NCBI GenBank assembly: GCA_032158295.1
Contig: CM063246.1
Location: forward strand, 22,148,135-22,212,134
Direction: 5' to 3'
Length of the DNA stretch: 64,000 nt
Origin: Pycnopodia helianthoides
Lineage: Eukaryota; Echinodermata; Asteroidea; Forcipulatida; Asteriidae
Each line of letters starts with the position of its first letter. Positions within the stretch are counted from its first letter, which is position 1. The notes beneath the pieces were generated by a model. It was given only the letters and a program-made list of their open reading frames with translations, ran no database searches and was not told where the DNA came from. This document shows positions 1 through 29,893 of the stretch, in pieces. A program made the translations under genes and the position numbers.

Positions 1-4338
<4,338 letters not shown>

Positions 4339-5364
4339 TTGCACAAAGCCCCCCTGCCTGATGTGGTCATTCCCACCGTGCCAATACAGTAACAAATCGG
4401 CAAGAGAGGGATAGCAAACTCGCTCCCGACTGGATGCAGGGAAGAGAGGCGGTCTGCTCCCGTTCATCAGTGTGAGCGATGTGAGGTCTTCAAGTGCCGA
4501 CTTTTGTATTGTTATGTATACATGTGTTTTATGGTCGATGGTGCTGAACCATGGCTCAGCCAAGTCATCTCTGTGTCATGACCTACATTCGATATTGTCC
4601 ATTTATAATATGTGTTTCCCTAGCTGCCAGCCCCGAAACAACCAAATGGCTGCAGTCGTCTTTATACAACAAGGTCACAGAATACCCCCCTTTTATGCCA
4701 CAGATTTGGGGTTCTATTTTCGTAAATTTGACGACATTCGAAGGTGCTTCCCTTTTTCAATTTTGGGTGAATTCAACCTCATTGCCCCCTTTTTTTTGTA
4801 AACAGAAACAGTAATCATAAGCCCTTTTTGACTCACAACATAATCCGAGTCCGCTGGTTGCTCGTGAGGCTCAACGACAAGTTGCAACTGTGTTATCGTT
4901 AATAAAACATATATTATCAATTATTTATAGGTACGTATATTCGCATATCTTGTACATCTTATTTAATATCATATATTTTGATCTAGGTTTTATGATCTTT
5001 GGAAATACGCCTGAAACTTCTTTTCAATTTATTGTTACCTTATTATCATAACGTATCGGCAGAGCTCAGGTTAAAAATGAATAACTTAATGCGAGACACT
5101 ATGAATGATGGCATCGAAGGTCGTGAAATGCAATGCAGGCCTATTGAATGAAAACAGACAAAACGGGCAGAGCAAAATCATGTTTTGGATTGCCTCTGAT
5201 CCTAAATAACTACACAGTCCTCTTTAAAATTTTGTAAACCAAATGGAGTTTTTAAAGTTATATATTTTGGATATCCAGCACATTATATGGAATTTAATTT
5301 TTAACTGTCGCGAAAGTTGTGAAATATTAACCGTGCTTGCCGTTTTGGGTTTTTTTTTTGGCCG

Positions 5365-5440
5365 GTTTTTGTTTGTTTGTTTGTTTGTTGCTGTTGTCGT
5401 TGTTGTTGTTGTCGTTGTTGTTGGTTTCGTTGTTTTGTTT
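5365..5440 (+). repeat. GTT/TTTG-rich microsatellite
   Basis: A run of GTTT units passes into GTT/GTC units. Open frames across it on both strands are poly-Gln/poly-Val artefacts of the repeat. Confidence 0.85.
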
Positions 5441-6737
5441 TAATAACAAAACGACTTTTGCCTGCCACATTCAGACAGAGGGCGCCTTGAAACACCGACT
5501 TCATTATTTTATAAGACCCTGCTGCGGCTGCTTTAAGCCTACCTTTATAATACAGTAAACTTTTACAGTTTGCCATAAAAATAGCCACGTTTAATAACCG
5601 TAATTGGTAACGATGGCAACAGCATCAACATCATGATAATGGTGCTTTTAGTAATAACAAAAGTGGGGATTTTTAATAATAATATTGAAAGTTGTTACTA
5701 TTTTGGTTTGTTTGTTTCGTTTTTGGGGAGGGGAGAAGTATTCATCACTCTATTTTTTTGAGAGAAACATAATTCGAGGAGATATAATCGAAAGAGGTGC
5801 TCCAATTGTTTTTATACAATATTTAGGCTATGGTTACATGTGCTGTTGTATTTGCTTTGGCTTGAAAGGTTTCCCAGCGGATCACTTGTGTCTTATACAC
5901 ATCAAGCCGTCTTCGAACATGAACACTTGAAGCGGAAGGAACTCGGTGCGTGTACCACTGAGTGAAGTCATCTATACTTAAAATCGAAGGAGCTTTTAGA
6001 TATACGTGTTTGAGTACTGTAAAATGATGTACCATTATTTTTAAAGGAACGCCATCCGTATTTTCTATTTTTGTTTTAAAGCTTTTTTTAGCAGATTGGT
6101 CTCATAGAAGTTTATAGACTGTTGCCCTGTAGTTGTACATTCCAAGGTATTCTATGGCAGGCAATATACTACACTAGACAGCCAAATGATAAATGTTACA
6201 TTTTGTATTATAATTACTACATAAAAAGCAAGATTTTGTAGATGTTACCCTGTTCTGAGTTGTACATAGGGCACTTCCTGGCAGGCAAGGTACTATTCCT
6301 AAAGACAGTCACGATGATATTATTTTGCATTGTATTATACTGACGACATAGAAGCACTGTTGTAAAAGACAAAAACACAAAACAGCTGAACTAGTTTTGA
6401 GATGTGCACCTTTCCTTCAATCACATCAAAAGTACGAAACAAAAATCGTTCGGCAACAAATCAGGTCTGTATTAGGCTCAGATTCTATGTGGCTCTTTTA
6501 AAAACATGATTGTGATGTCATGGGTTACATGGTCTATGTTTTCAAATACAATAGCAAAGTAAGAAATATTCACTTCCAAAGTATCTAAGACGTAACTTGG
6601 CATTCAGAATGTGTCTTCAAAATTATCATAAAAATTATACATTTTTGCTGCTAAGCTACCGGTGCGAAAATAAAAATAGCAATTACTGTTCCATAAAACA
6701 GGTTGATTGTAACAGCTTACCATACGTTATTTATTGA

Positions 6738-7047
6738 AGGCAGTGCATACTTTTGGTAGTTACTCAAGAAGTTTATTACCATAAAAACTTACTTGTAGAA
6801 AATTGTTGAGGAAATTTCTCATTTAAACGTTTGAATCTGAGAAAGGCTTCAGTCATGAAGCCATTATCATGCGTTTGAAAGAACACAATTTTATGTAACA
6901 AGGGTGTTTTTTCTTTCATTATTTTCATGCAACTTCGAAGACCAATTATTGAGCCAAAATTTTCACAGGTTTGTTATTTTATGTATATGTGGGATTCCCC
7001 AAGTGACGATACTAGTCTTTGACATTTACCAAAAGTATATCCTGCCT
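6738..7047. mobile_element. Miniature element, AGGCAGTG family (degraded copy)
   Basis: It begins AGGCAGTGCATACTTTTGG and ends with the inverted counterpart ...CCAAAAGTATATCCTGCCT, as do the copies at 31795-32165 and 60329-60708. The internal sequence (GCTTCA.TCATGAAGCC, CAACTTCGA.GACCAATT, CAGGTTTGTTATTTTAT) matches them too. The flanks read TTGA on both sides rather than TTAA, and part of the left internal region is deleted compared with the other copies. Confidence 0.75.
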
Positions 7048-9504
7048 TGAAACTAAACAACTGTATGTGTTCATTTGCTAGATATATGCCGTTGTTATTG
7101 TGTTGTTTACATGTTATTCGACTTGTATTGTCTAAATAAAATACGATTCTTTATGATTAATAAATGCGAGTAAAAAATTAATTAACCAACCTACTGTATA
7201 AGAAGGTTGGTGACTGTACTTTCTGTTTCTATGCCATTGTAGGCCGAACTCATGCTATTGTGTCCAATGGTTGGTGGTGATGAAGAGATGACTGATAGTG
7301 GTTTCTCAAGTTACTTTTGTATTAATATTATTATTACATGGGCATAATGAACTTTCAGTTTCTTAAATGTAGGGTCAAACATTGTCTTTTGTCAACAAAA
7401 ATGCTGATTTATAGGCCATTATTGTCAACAAAGATACACAAAAAAAGGCTTTCGGATGAAAACCAGTCTTGCGGTTAACATTCTTCTTTATGTTTTTTTC
7501 GTGTGTGTATTTGGACTACATTAAACGCGGCGATATGATGTTTGAATATTGGGGAATTCTAAAAGACGGACGTTCCACAAGGAAATTATGTGGATAAAAT
7601 CTAAGGGAGGATGTTAAGTATACGGGGACAGAGGCAAAAGAAATATCCACATGGATGCATTGTGAATTTCGGTTTTTCTATGTGGGACTTACAGATAGGG
7701 ATACACTTTGCTAATGGCCTGGTAAAATTTGTAATAATTTCTCTCGTGTTAAAATTGTTTTGTCCAAGAAGATATTCGATGAAATAATGGGCCAACTGTT
7801 AACAAAGAACCAGAATTCAATCAATTTATATTTTATAATAATACCGACCAAAAATAATAGCGGACATTTATATTGCGCAATACCTATATATATGAATACT
7901 TTACTTCGCATTACAAAAAAAATTAATAACACTAAAAATAACAGAAGGAATTAATCGTAAACAAATGGGTTTTTTAACTTGGATTTCAATACATTAAGTG
8001 AAGATGATCGTCTAATACAAGGAGGGTGACCGTATTCCATAGTTTAGGAGCATGCAGCGTACACAAATGCCCGATCACCTAGGGTAGCCTATGATGTTCT
8101 TGGCAGGTAGGTTAACAGTGTATGGATATTGCGAAGGCGGTACGATGTTAGAAAGAGTGATTTTATGGTTTATGAGCTCCCGAATGTACACTGGTGCTAA
8201 ACAATGAATGGCTTTATAAGTTATTAAAAGAACTTTAAATGCTATTCTTCATAACTCTCAGATCAGTGGGTGTGTTAGCTTGAGCAATAGCTCTATGGTT
8301 TATAAATGCTGATGCGGAAGGGGAGGAAAATGTCAGTTTTCCCCCTCCCCACCTCCTCCCCGGGGGACCTCCACATCCGTCTAACATCCTCCCCCACCAA
8401 GAGCGCTGCAACTGTAACTATACTTCTAGTCCACCTTGCATTAGCGATTCGTCGCTGACAGGTGTTAGATTTCTCCCACTCATTACACAGTGGATATTCT
8501 AATGGTAGGCAGGACAAATATTTCTGCTAACAGCTATATCGACTCGCATCGACTGAGCCATGATTTTATTTCAGCTCGACCGATACAACCATGGAGGAGA
8601 CAAACACAACGAATAGCGCCGACCTACCATTCCTTTTGAGCAGAACACGTGCTTGGGCCAGCGACTGAGCTAGACTTCTAATTCAGTCAGCCCACGTCAT
8701 CGGTCGATACGGCTCGAGCGCCCCTTCCTCCTCCCGCGCGGTTTGCCAGGTAAAGGTTGTCACAGGATTACAAGTTGATTGACCTTTTTTGTCAATTAAC
8801 GAGTTTCCCTGCTGAATGATAACAAAGGATTCTGGGATAGGGTTGCGGCAAAAAGGCTTGTACCGGTGACTGTGACGCATTATATGCATTATGCATTATG
8901 CGATAACACAATCTGTCACTGCAAAATTATACTTTACGTGAATATTCATCAGCTATAGGTAGACCACAGTGATGTACATTTCTTGCGATATCGGTGATCT
9001 AGCAGGAAGCCCTCTATTCGTACTGAAGTTGTATCGTGTATCAACCAGAAGCAACCATATCGCTAGTCAAGCACACACAGGTCGACAAGGACGGCTGGCG
9101 CCAGATAGCTCTAACAGCGGTCCCTAGATATTGTTTACTTAGGCCTAGCTGCCGCCTCGATGACGAACCAACGTGTAAAATTAAAGACGAGAATGAAAAT
9201 ATTTCCCTGGCTCATAATAGGTTGGTTCCTCACTTCAGGTGAAGGGCAAATCATGGCAACACCTTATATGTACTCTTTTATGCATTTATTTTTTATGTCT
9301 TAAAATAACGCGACCTTTTTAATTTATTCATAATACCTTTTACTTCAGTTACTTCTTCAAACATTTATTTCTGAGGGTGAGATGGATATAGAACAAAACA
9401 TTAAAAATCTAAAATTGTCAAAATATTCAATTTTTAGTAAGGATCGTCAACTATACTATTTGTGTGGAACGACAGATAAGTCGAGAGAAATCCAAATAAA
9501 GCTC

Positions 9505-9600
9505 TCGACGTGGCTGACACATCAAGTGGGTTCAAATCCTTGTCAAGACACATGAAGTGTCCTTGAGCAAGACACTTGGTTGGTATATGCTTTTCAACAC
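9505..9600 (+). mobile_element. tRNA-derived SINE-like fragment
   Basis: A polymerase III B-box-like GGGTTCAAATCC (9528-9539) is followed by TGTCCTTGAGCAAGACACTT. That wording, as I recall it, is typical of tRNA-derived SINEs in marine invertebrates. No complete A box or poly(A)-like tail was seen, so it is a fragment. Confidence 0.5.
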
Positions 9601-9766
9601 CCATGATACAAATTTTACACCCGTGGTGTGGGAGCCTAGAGCAAGCTCTATGGTGGGAGAGAGGTATTTTTCTTGTTTACTTATTCGGTTCATGTGCCAC
9701 TGTTTCTGCCTGTGCTGCATACTCCTTAGGAGTTTCAGGAGTGTGCCTTTCACGAAGTAGAATGTT

Positions 9767-10135
9767 AACTGTGGAGTTTGCCGACTAAGTTATGCTTCTT
9801 TGTATTCACCTTTGTATAAACACTAAATTTCGTAACACCACTCTTGTCGACAACGTGAATTGTTGCTCTTGTCGACAATGCAACTGTGGAGTTTGCCGAC
9901 TAAGTTATGCTTCTTTGTATTCACCTTTGTATAAACACTAAATTTCGTAACACCACTCTTGTCGACAACGCGAATTGTTGCTCTTGTCGACAATGCAACT
10001 GTGGAGTTTGCCGACTATGCTTCTGCATCATTCACCTTTGTATAAATACTAAATTTTGTAATACCACTCTTGTCGACAATGTGAATTGTCGCTCTTGTCG
10101 ACAATGTGAATTTTCGCTCTTGTTGGCAATGCAAC
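9767..10135 (+). repeat. 115-bp tandem repeat, three units
   Basis: Units begin AACTGTGGAGTTTGCCGACT at 9767, 9882 and 9997, a period of exactly 115 bp. Each unit carries repeated CTCTTGTCGACAA boxes, a smaller inner repeat of about 25 bp that expands further at the right end. The second unit is almost identical to the first and the third is more diverged. Confidence 0.9.
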
Positions 10136-11105
10136 TGCTCACTCCTGGGACAATACCCAAGAATCAGCCGGATCGTTACACATTCCTCTTAAATACTTAC
10201 GTGTTGATCTTTGTATGGGCACGAATGCGCTCAAACTCAATCAGTACAGTTTTGGGAATGTGTGACACTGCTGCATAGTAGTTGATAGAGAACCACGCAG
10301 TCTTCCTCCCGTGCTTCAGTCGAAATTTACGCAATCGATCGCAGCTATTTTGAACCACTGAGCTCGAGTTGAGACACGTGCCGCTTTCGAACCCGAGGCC
10401 CATTATGGTGCTTCGGTTACAATAGACCGTGCAACCTCATCCCCAGGGTGTTCGATAACGCAGCCGCCGCCATCTTGGCCAATCATGCGTTGTGGTACCC
10501 CCCCCGCACTCGGGAATAATGTTTCAGATTAAATCATGCGGGGACGGCACAGGCACTGCCCCCCTGGCAACCGAGATAAGTTCTAATAATGATGTGGCCA
10601 TCTTTGTCTTAAATCTCGTATGGATAATAAGTCGATTTTGATTAGAAATACTTAAGACTGCTGTATTACATTATTGCCATCTTTGCTATACGATTGTCTT
10701 TGAGCAGAAACTGCGCGGGTCTCCAGGAGTGGGTGGTGGTGGTGGAGGAGGAGGTGAAGATAATTTCATCTCTCTTACTCTTCTCGTTTTAATTTGTTCT
10801 ACAAAAACGCATGTCTTGAGTGGGCGATTACGAGTGGGATTGTGCCCTATGTCTAAAAAGAACACATCGTAAGAAGAAGAAAAAAAATAATCAAAAAACA
10901 AACTTTTTCATAGCGGCAAATTAGCGCTGCGGTTGGTTCGGGCCGCCCACGGGCATTATTATCGGCGATATTACTGACAATAATGAAGTAACATCGGATA
11001 ACCTTTATACGGATCCCACAGAGGGCACCAGTCTATCGAAACCAACAGCCGTGCGTTTAGCGCGACACAATCGAGGATGCCAGACAAACTGAATAATAAA
11101 CACAC

Positions 11106-11122
11106 TGCGCAGTGCGCATTTT
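11106..11122 (+). promoter_or_regulatory. GCGCA palindrome promoter motif of calmodulin B
   Basis: TGCGCAGTGCGCATTTT lies 117 bases before the ATG. The identical 17-mer occurs upstream of calmodulin C in the same sense and at nearly the same distance. It resembles the paired GCGCA half-sites of NRF-1-type promoter elements, which is an inference. No clear TATA box was seen. Confidence 0.55.
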
Positions 11123-11238
11123 CTCCTGCTTCAATCTGATGAAAATTAGACAGCGAGTATCGACTCGGCGTTATCTGACTGGCCTACTATAGATAGCAAG
11201 CAGTGCGGATTTTTTTACGATCTACAGATTTGCTTAAA

Positions 11239-16555
<5,317 letters not shown>

Positions 16556-19500
16556 GGTGACCGACGAATCACAAGCCTCTTCACCTTTCTTTGTATTCAT
16601 GCACTCCACCAACTCAAAAGTATACTCAACACAAGCTGCACGCAGTTTCGTCCTTCAAATTTCCCATAAAAACGTGTAAATAATTACTTAAAAATCGTAT
16701 CAGGATAGATATATATGTTTTTTTAAATTTAAATTTAGAAGAAAAGGTCCAAAAAGTAGATAAAATTATTTGTTGGATGAATATTACATAATTCCAATGC
16801 ACTAGTATGCCTTTGAAGGTTTTTTTGTGGAATGGAATTTAAGGTGGTTTACCTTATGTGAATGCAACATCAGGTGGATTACCTTTAATAAGTTTGTTGT
16901 ACCCTAACTATTATTTGAACGATTCCTTTTATTTTGAAGAAAATAAACATTTTATATTTCTGCAGGAGTGAAACATTTTTATAGCCCCCCGTCCTAGGTC
17001 AGATTATGATTAACCAAAGAATCCTTATTTTTCATTTATGGAAGACATAGTGTTTAAATTGCAAATTACTCAGTTTTTTATTGCACCAAAGACTATTATT
17101 TTTTCATCGAATGTGTAGTTAACTGGACCAAAATATAATTGTACATCTGCTGTCCATATTGCCATGAATTTAATTGTCAACAGGCGTGTGGGAAAAACGT
17201 ATGCCCAAAACATGCGCCTGATGAAGGCTGCTTTACGCGCAGACTTTATGGTTTTATTTTTAAAGATGGTTTTACTTATATGCCTCTTTGATGCTTTGCT
17301 TTAGGTGGCCTTGACTTTGATATTATTTATGTAGAGTTACTATTGAGGTAATGTTCCCAAGTTTGTTTTTTCAATTTTCAATTAAAATTATTTAGGGCTG
17401 TTTGGGAATGACTATCTCAGTTTGCATATAAAGCTATCTTCCATTCCAACGAAATCTTTACATGTTCATGCAAATTTAAAACAATAATGTCAAAAATATG
17501 TAAAAGCTTATCAAATTAGATAAACTGTACATGTATATAGAAGTAATGTAAGTAAGACTATACAAATATCTTGTATATCAATTTATCAAATTCAATATTA
17601 AAAATTGTCTCTTCGGTGACCGTTAATTAGTCAACGTGCCATTTGGGGACTGGAATTTGTACGGAGGCCCCGCGATGCCTCTCGTAATTATTGTCTTGCA
17701 CTTCGTCTTGGTGCCCCAATTAAAAATGTTCGCTTTCTGGTTGGAAAGACGAGTTTATTAGATTGTATATCGCGTTCCATTTGATGTACCGTCCATCTCG
17801 GACTTAAATATTTGTACGGTTTAATGCTCGAGGCAGAATCTTCATCGTACCACCATCTATTAACATTTTTTGTAAGACAACATAAAAACCAATACTGCTC
17901 TTGTTGTGATAACATTAACAGCACAGTCCACCACCACCGCCTGCGTATTCTACTGCGAACGAGGGTTTGAACGTGAACATATACTAACGAGCTCTAATGA
18001 GCGTTCACTTCAGTTGGAGTTTATTCTCGTTTGTCCTTGGGACAAAAAAAACACGACAGACGCCTGTATTTTATTGCTGGGCCACCTGTGTAATGGGAAA
18101 ACGTACTGTATTCGATCTTATTAAACAAGACTGCATAAAAAGAATAACAAGAACTGTGGCGTACATTTCTCCATTTCTTCTTTTTTCTCTTTTTGTTTAG
18201 TTGCGTGTGGAGAGTTATGGGAAAAAAGGGTTAATATTTAATTGTAGTCCTATATGCAGGCCTGGTACTTCACATAGGTAACGGGGTGATTGCCTCGGTG
18301 CTCCTTGAAATATTCTTGTCGGCCTGCAGGTCTGATGCTTCACGGAGGCAGCGGACGCAGTTGCCTCCGTGAAGCATCCGGCCCCTTGTCACCGCCTAAT
18401 TGGTGCCCTTTAAGAAACCTTTAAAATGTCCTCATGGAGATGCCCTTTACAAAGGAGAAAACGCCAATGTGCCCTGCCCTTTAATAAACGAAGTATCAGG
18501 CCTGCATGTTGTATTCAGTTGATGTGCATGGTGACTGACGTTACGTTCACTTCTTCTTTATAATCGTAAAACACTGAGCGATTTCAAGGCGTGTCCTTGT
18601 TTGTCTGTTTGTTTGTGTGTGTTTTTGTGTGGTGGTGAGGGGGGGGGGGCGTTACAGAGACACTTAACCGACGTCTAGAAAACGAATCTGAAGGCCTTAA
18701 CTGAACCCAGGGCAACTTTTCTGCGGCTTATATATCACCACGATTTCCACCAATGCCTAAAATATATCACAATAATGCCACTAAAACGTCAAAACGCCAC
18801 AACCCCCTTTCTGCATAATGTTTTCAAACGCAGGTTGAACAAATAATGTGCTCGATATGGGGCATGGTGCCCCCCCCCCTATGGTGTATCTTCATTGTGT
18901 GATTGGAGTCCCAGGAAATCCTTCAGAGGATTCTAGTGGGCACTTCTGTACAAGAGAAAAATAGTGTGCTTAAGTATAATAATGGGAACAAAGGGGGATA
19001 CCCTCTGCCCCATATCGGGCATGGTACAACTACGTAAACTGTATTATTCGGTGATAGCTTGAGAAGCAAACTTAGTTTTAAAAACTTATTGTGTTTAGCT
19101 AGAAAAGCTTTGCTGTAAGTTTTTACAGAGTTTATACTATTCCCTATTACATCTCTTTAATCCAGCAGTAACTCTGGAAGATCTTGCCGTTCTCTGGAAT
19201 CTAAACAATCAAATAAGTTTTCGTCTTCCATTTTGGTGATCGTTGAAAAAAAGGGCGAGGTATAGACCTTATGCACATGACTTCATTTGAGTAGGGCGCC
19301 CTCGGCTACATGTCAGAAGACGCTTGCTCATTGGCCAATCTGCTCGGAAATAGATGTACGTTTTCTATTGTTGCATCATCATTACCCTCAAAGATTATAA
19401 TATAAGGCATTTACTTATATCTGAACTAAGGCAGATTACAGCAAAGAAGTAGAATACATTTGACGAATTCCAAAGAGAGGCAGCGAGGGAGTACACGAGA

Positions 19501-20693
19501 AGACCCATTTCGTGGACGCGTTATTCGCATACACGTCTGCATTATTGCTTTAGACCATTGTGCAGCTTCATTATTCATTTTACTATACCCGCACATTTCA
19601 ACTTCAAGACAATAACAAAAGGCAGACGGCGTGAATTTACAGCATTTTTCACACACAAAATTCATAGCAAATAGCAACACGTTTGATACAATCCTTCACA
19701 CACTAATACCGCCTTTATTGAGTAGAAAACAAAATAGACAATAAAAACAGCATAAACAGACAATAAAACTGTTGAATTGTCAGAAAGAAAGTGTTATTTT
19801 TATTATTAAAATCCAGACATAAACCGGTGGTTCTAAGGCACTGATACGAAAAGAAAGCAAATTCCATTTTCATGTTGTGTAAACAATGCCAGGGATGAAA
19901 GCATATTTACATTAATGCTGCAGAGATGGGAAAAAATAAAAGTTATGATATAAAGGAAAAACAAAATAATGACCAACCAACAACCCTGCATCTTCTGTTC
20001 GCATTATTGTACACACAACAATAAACATACGTGCACTATTCGACGATATACAACTGGTAAACAAAATTTCGTCCAAAATGCATTATGCATGACTAACTAT
20101 AAAAGATACCAACAAAATTAATATAAAGTTGAATTTTGTTTCACAAGGTGACTTTTTTGGTGTAATTTTCCTTGTACTTTATAGTTGAAGTTTAACGATA
20201 CAATGTTAATGTGTTCAGTTCACAGATTTTAATCCTAGCTACAAAACTGTCAAATTTTAGTGGCAAACTCTGAAAGAATATTGTACAGATAAACAATCCA
20301 TAGTTATTAGCTGACCACAGTGGGCACTAAATTCCGACTCCAGCTCATGCATGCATTGCCTAGGTATGCTGGTAAATTCATATGAATGTGTGTGTTTTTG
20401 TTATAAAAGGTTCTCAATAAAAGTGTAGTCAGCTTCAAGTTTTGACTGGTTCAATTTTTGTAAAGAACCCTCCACTTTTGATAGAAGTGCGTTTGGGATG
20501 AAATGAAATTAAACATTAGAGGAAAGTTTCGCTATTTCTATCGGCAGAATCGTATAACATTATCAAGGTTTAAATTATGTTTTTTTGATCATACACTGTA
20601 CAAGAATGTTGCAATAAGAAAAGTGTAGGAAATCTAGACTGGATCTCCACCAAGCAAACTGTGACGTGTCTAGATGAACCTCGGTGGTATTGT
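16556..20693. other. Intergenic stretch between convergent calmodulins B and C
   Basis: No gene was recognised. The 3' UTRs of B and C point into this 4.1-kb region. Candidate poly(A) signals are AATAAA at 16942-16947 for B and, on the minus strand, TTTATT at 19714-19719 for C. A short hairpin lies at 18334-18378, and G and C homopolymers lie near 18640 and 18870. Short open frames show no family resemblance. Confidence 0.6.
18334..18378. repeat. 17-bp-arm hairpin
   Basis: GATGCTTCACGGAGGCA is followed after 11 bases by its exact reverse complement. GCCTGCAGG and GGCCTGCA words nearby repeat the pattern loosely. It is probably a remnant of a foldback element. Confidence 0.75.
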
Positions 20694-24059
<3,366 letters not shown>

Positions 24060-26192
24060 TTTGAAGTATGGGGGCTTTAGGGCGTTGTGCGATTCAACAG
24101 GTTGCTGGGTTGAAAGAGTGTGTCTCTAGCGAACAGACCCCTCAATGCGTGTCACTGGCCTCTCCAACGGGGGAAAAATGCGCACTGCGCATTTTAAGGT
24201 TACCCCTATCTGTCTGGCACTGCACCGTCGTATACGTCGCCAACTCAAGGACTAGTGGGGGTACCAGACTCAATTAACATCAATATTCATGACTTCTAAC
24301 AATCAGCGATGGTATTTACAAGGGGCTATTATTCACATGTACTTTGCACTTTAACTGGCATAACGTGAACTGCGAAGCATGCAATCTCGCGTGGATCTAT
24401 AATTTGGAAATGAGCTGAACTTTTGCATTTTCTTAATGTCGCTTCATAGTTCCTTGTTACTTGCATACTTTCAAATCACCATTGCAATGAAAATACCATA
24501 TGATCACATAACGCATAATTATGAATAATTGATTCTGAATGTATGCGCTCTTATAATAGTACAGACAATTCTTAATATCCCAATCTGAGAGTCACTCCTT
24601 GTACAGATCGTAAGTGTTTTTTTTCTCTATTCTACCGTTTCTTAATGAATAATTGTACCCAGGCTAACTAGACTAGACGAAGGGGCATTATATGCCAGAC
24701 TCACCACGTCATGCATATGTTTTTTTTTTCAACAAATAAATGAATAGATCTTCAACATCAATTTCATTGTAAAATCAAATGTAAACCGAGGGAAAACAGA
24801 ACACACCCACACACAAATTAAGAGGCAGCAAAATCATTTGATTTACCAATTTTTTTTATTCAATATGCAGGCACAGATGAATCATTCTATAAAGGCACTT
24901 TACAAAACTGGTAAAAAATATTGTTTTTGTGAAAAGCTACAAAAATGTCAACAGCAGAAGTAGACGAGGAAAGCCTGGGCCTATTTAGAAGCCAAAGAAA
25001 TAATACAAATTATATTTTCATTGACCCCTTCCCTCCTTTTTGTGCTAAAAAGAAAGAAAAAAACCCGGACGGGTTTAAAAAATTTTTTTTTTTTTTAAAG
25101 TCCTTTACCATCTGATCTGGTGTATTGAAAACCTAGAATTACCAAAATAAATAAATGATTTCTTGCAAAAACAAATTTAAAACAAAATACACTATTGAAA
25201 GCACTGATAGACCAAACTAATCCAATTTCGTTCAGCTCAATATAAATGAAAATACCAAAAATATATATATAACATTCCTTAAAACCAACGTCATCGCTTG
25301 CACCGTATAGTTCATTTGTTGTTAGATAACATACTAGGTGGCAACGCGCCCTTGGTCACAGTTGATTTGGTTCAGCAGCCCAAATCAGTTTACAAGTGCA
25401 GCCCTCACCGTAAAGTGGCCATCCAGCCTTGTGAGTTGAAACTTTTGTTTTCATCAGTTGACTGCAACATTGACAACAATCAATTTTTCAATATAATTGC
25501 TTAACCTGACCAAAACCGGCATCTCAAGTGCGTGTAATGTCTGCGCATGCGTGGCATAACTTCTCTCGCACATACGCCTAATTACTTTGCTAAGTACATA
25601 AAAGCTAGTTTTTAAGCAAAAAAAACGGTTACCAGTGAAAATGTCATTTTGTTGCGATTGGCTCCTAGCTTTAAATGTTGTGGGATTTTTTTTTCAAGCG
25701 AAAACTTCTACCAATCATTAATTCTATTGAATTTGATCTCGGAACAGAGAAAGGCACTCTATAACAGATAGCTCTTCAGTGACGTTTTTGTTCATGGTTC
25801 TTCTTAAATGGCAAACGATTGTTACATCATGCTCTTTCTCTATTTTCTTCCTCCATGCTCTTACTTATTAAGTTTACCTGTGATGCGGAATTTTAGAGAG
25901 GTTCTCTGCGGAAAACTTTGATCGCCAATCGGAAAAAAACCTCTACAAAACACAAACGCTTTGTTGTGTTGTTGTTAAAACGTTAACTGGTCAATGGATA
26001 ACTTTGCGTGTATGATTATCTAGTTTCAAAATGAGTGTCAACCCTGCATTTCTATGACGTTAATGTACACATGTATTACTACAGAGAGTCACACTGCTGG
26101 AGATAACAATTTGGCTTCAATCAAAAAAGAGGGTCTTCATGGTCCACATGCTGGTGGTCGGACATGATGGTGACGTTTTTGTGTTAAAAAAC
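24060..26192. other. Calmodulin C promoter and region downstream of D
   Basis: No gene was recognised. The left part is the promoter and 5' flank of C. The right part should contain the 3' UTR of D, whose stop is at 26193. A TTTATT (minus-strand AATAAA) lies near 24,857. A T-rich stretch lies at about 25,081-25,096. Confidence 0.55.
24175..24191 (-). promoter_or_regulatory. GCGCA palindrome promoter motif of calmodulin C
   Basis: On the gene's sense strand this reads TGCGCAGTGCGCATTTT, identical over 17 bases to the motif upstream of calmodulin B. It ends 116 bases before the ATG. The surrounding sequence is otherwise not obviously similar between the two genes. Confidence 0.55.
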
Positions 26193-29710
<3,518 letters not shown>

Positions 29711-29815
29711 TTTTTAACTTGTTAGCTTCCTGAAGTCTATACGCACCGATCACAAAAATCAACAGGTTACAATCAGATGCCGGAGGCAAATACCACCAAC
29801 CTATGACGTGTCCTC

Positions 29816-29823
29816 TGACGTCA
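29816..29823 (-). promoter_or_regulatory. Perfect CRE upstream of calmodulin D
   Basis: The palindrome TGACGTCA lies about 106 bases upstream of the D start codon. A related TATGACGTG lies a few bases nearer the gene. CREB/ATF factors bind such sites; activity here is an inference. Confidence 0.5.
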
Positions 29824-29878
29824 CATTACTCATTGGACCTTGTGTAGCATGCATGCCATACCATCATGCATCAAAACG

Positions 29879-29893
29879 GCGCAATGCGCATTT
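29879..29893 (-). promoter_or_regulatory. GCGCA repeat motif upstream of calmodulin D
   Basis: GCGCAATGCGCATTT resembles the B/C motif but is one base shorter between half-sites, and it lies about 170 bases upstream of the ATG. A further ACTGCGCAGT palindrome lies at 29982-29991. Confidence 0.4.

Larger units (their letters stand above)
4339..11105. other. Intergenic stretch between calmodulins A and B
   Basis: No gene was recognised in about 6.8 kb; open frames are short and lack family resemblance. It includes a GTT-rich microsatellite (5365-5440), a degraded TTAA-type miniature element (6738-7047), a SINE-like fragment (9505-9600) and a 115-bp tandem repeat (9767-10135). The 3' UTR of calmodulin A must lie at its left end and the promoter of B at its right end. 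Confidence 0.6.
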
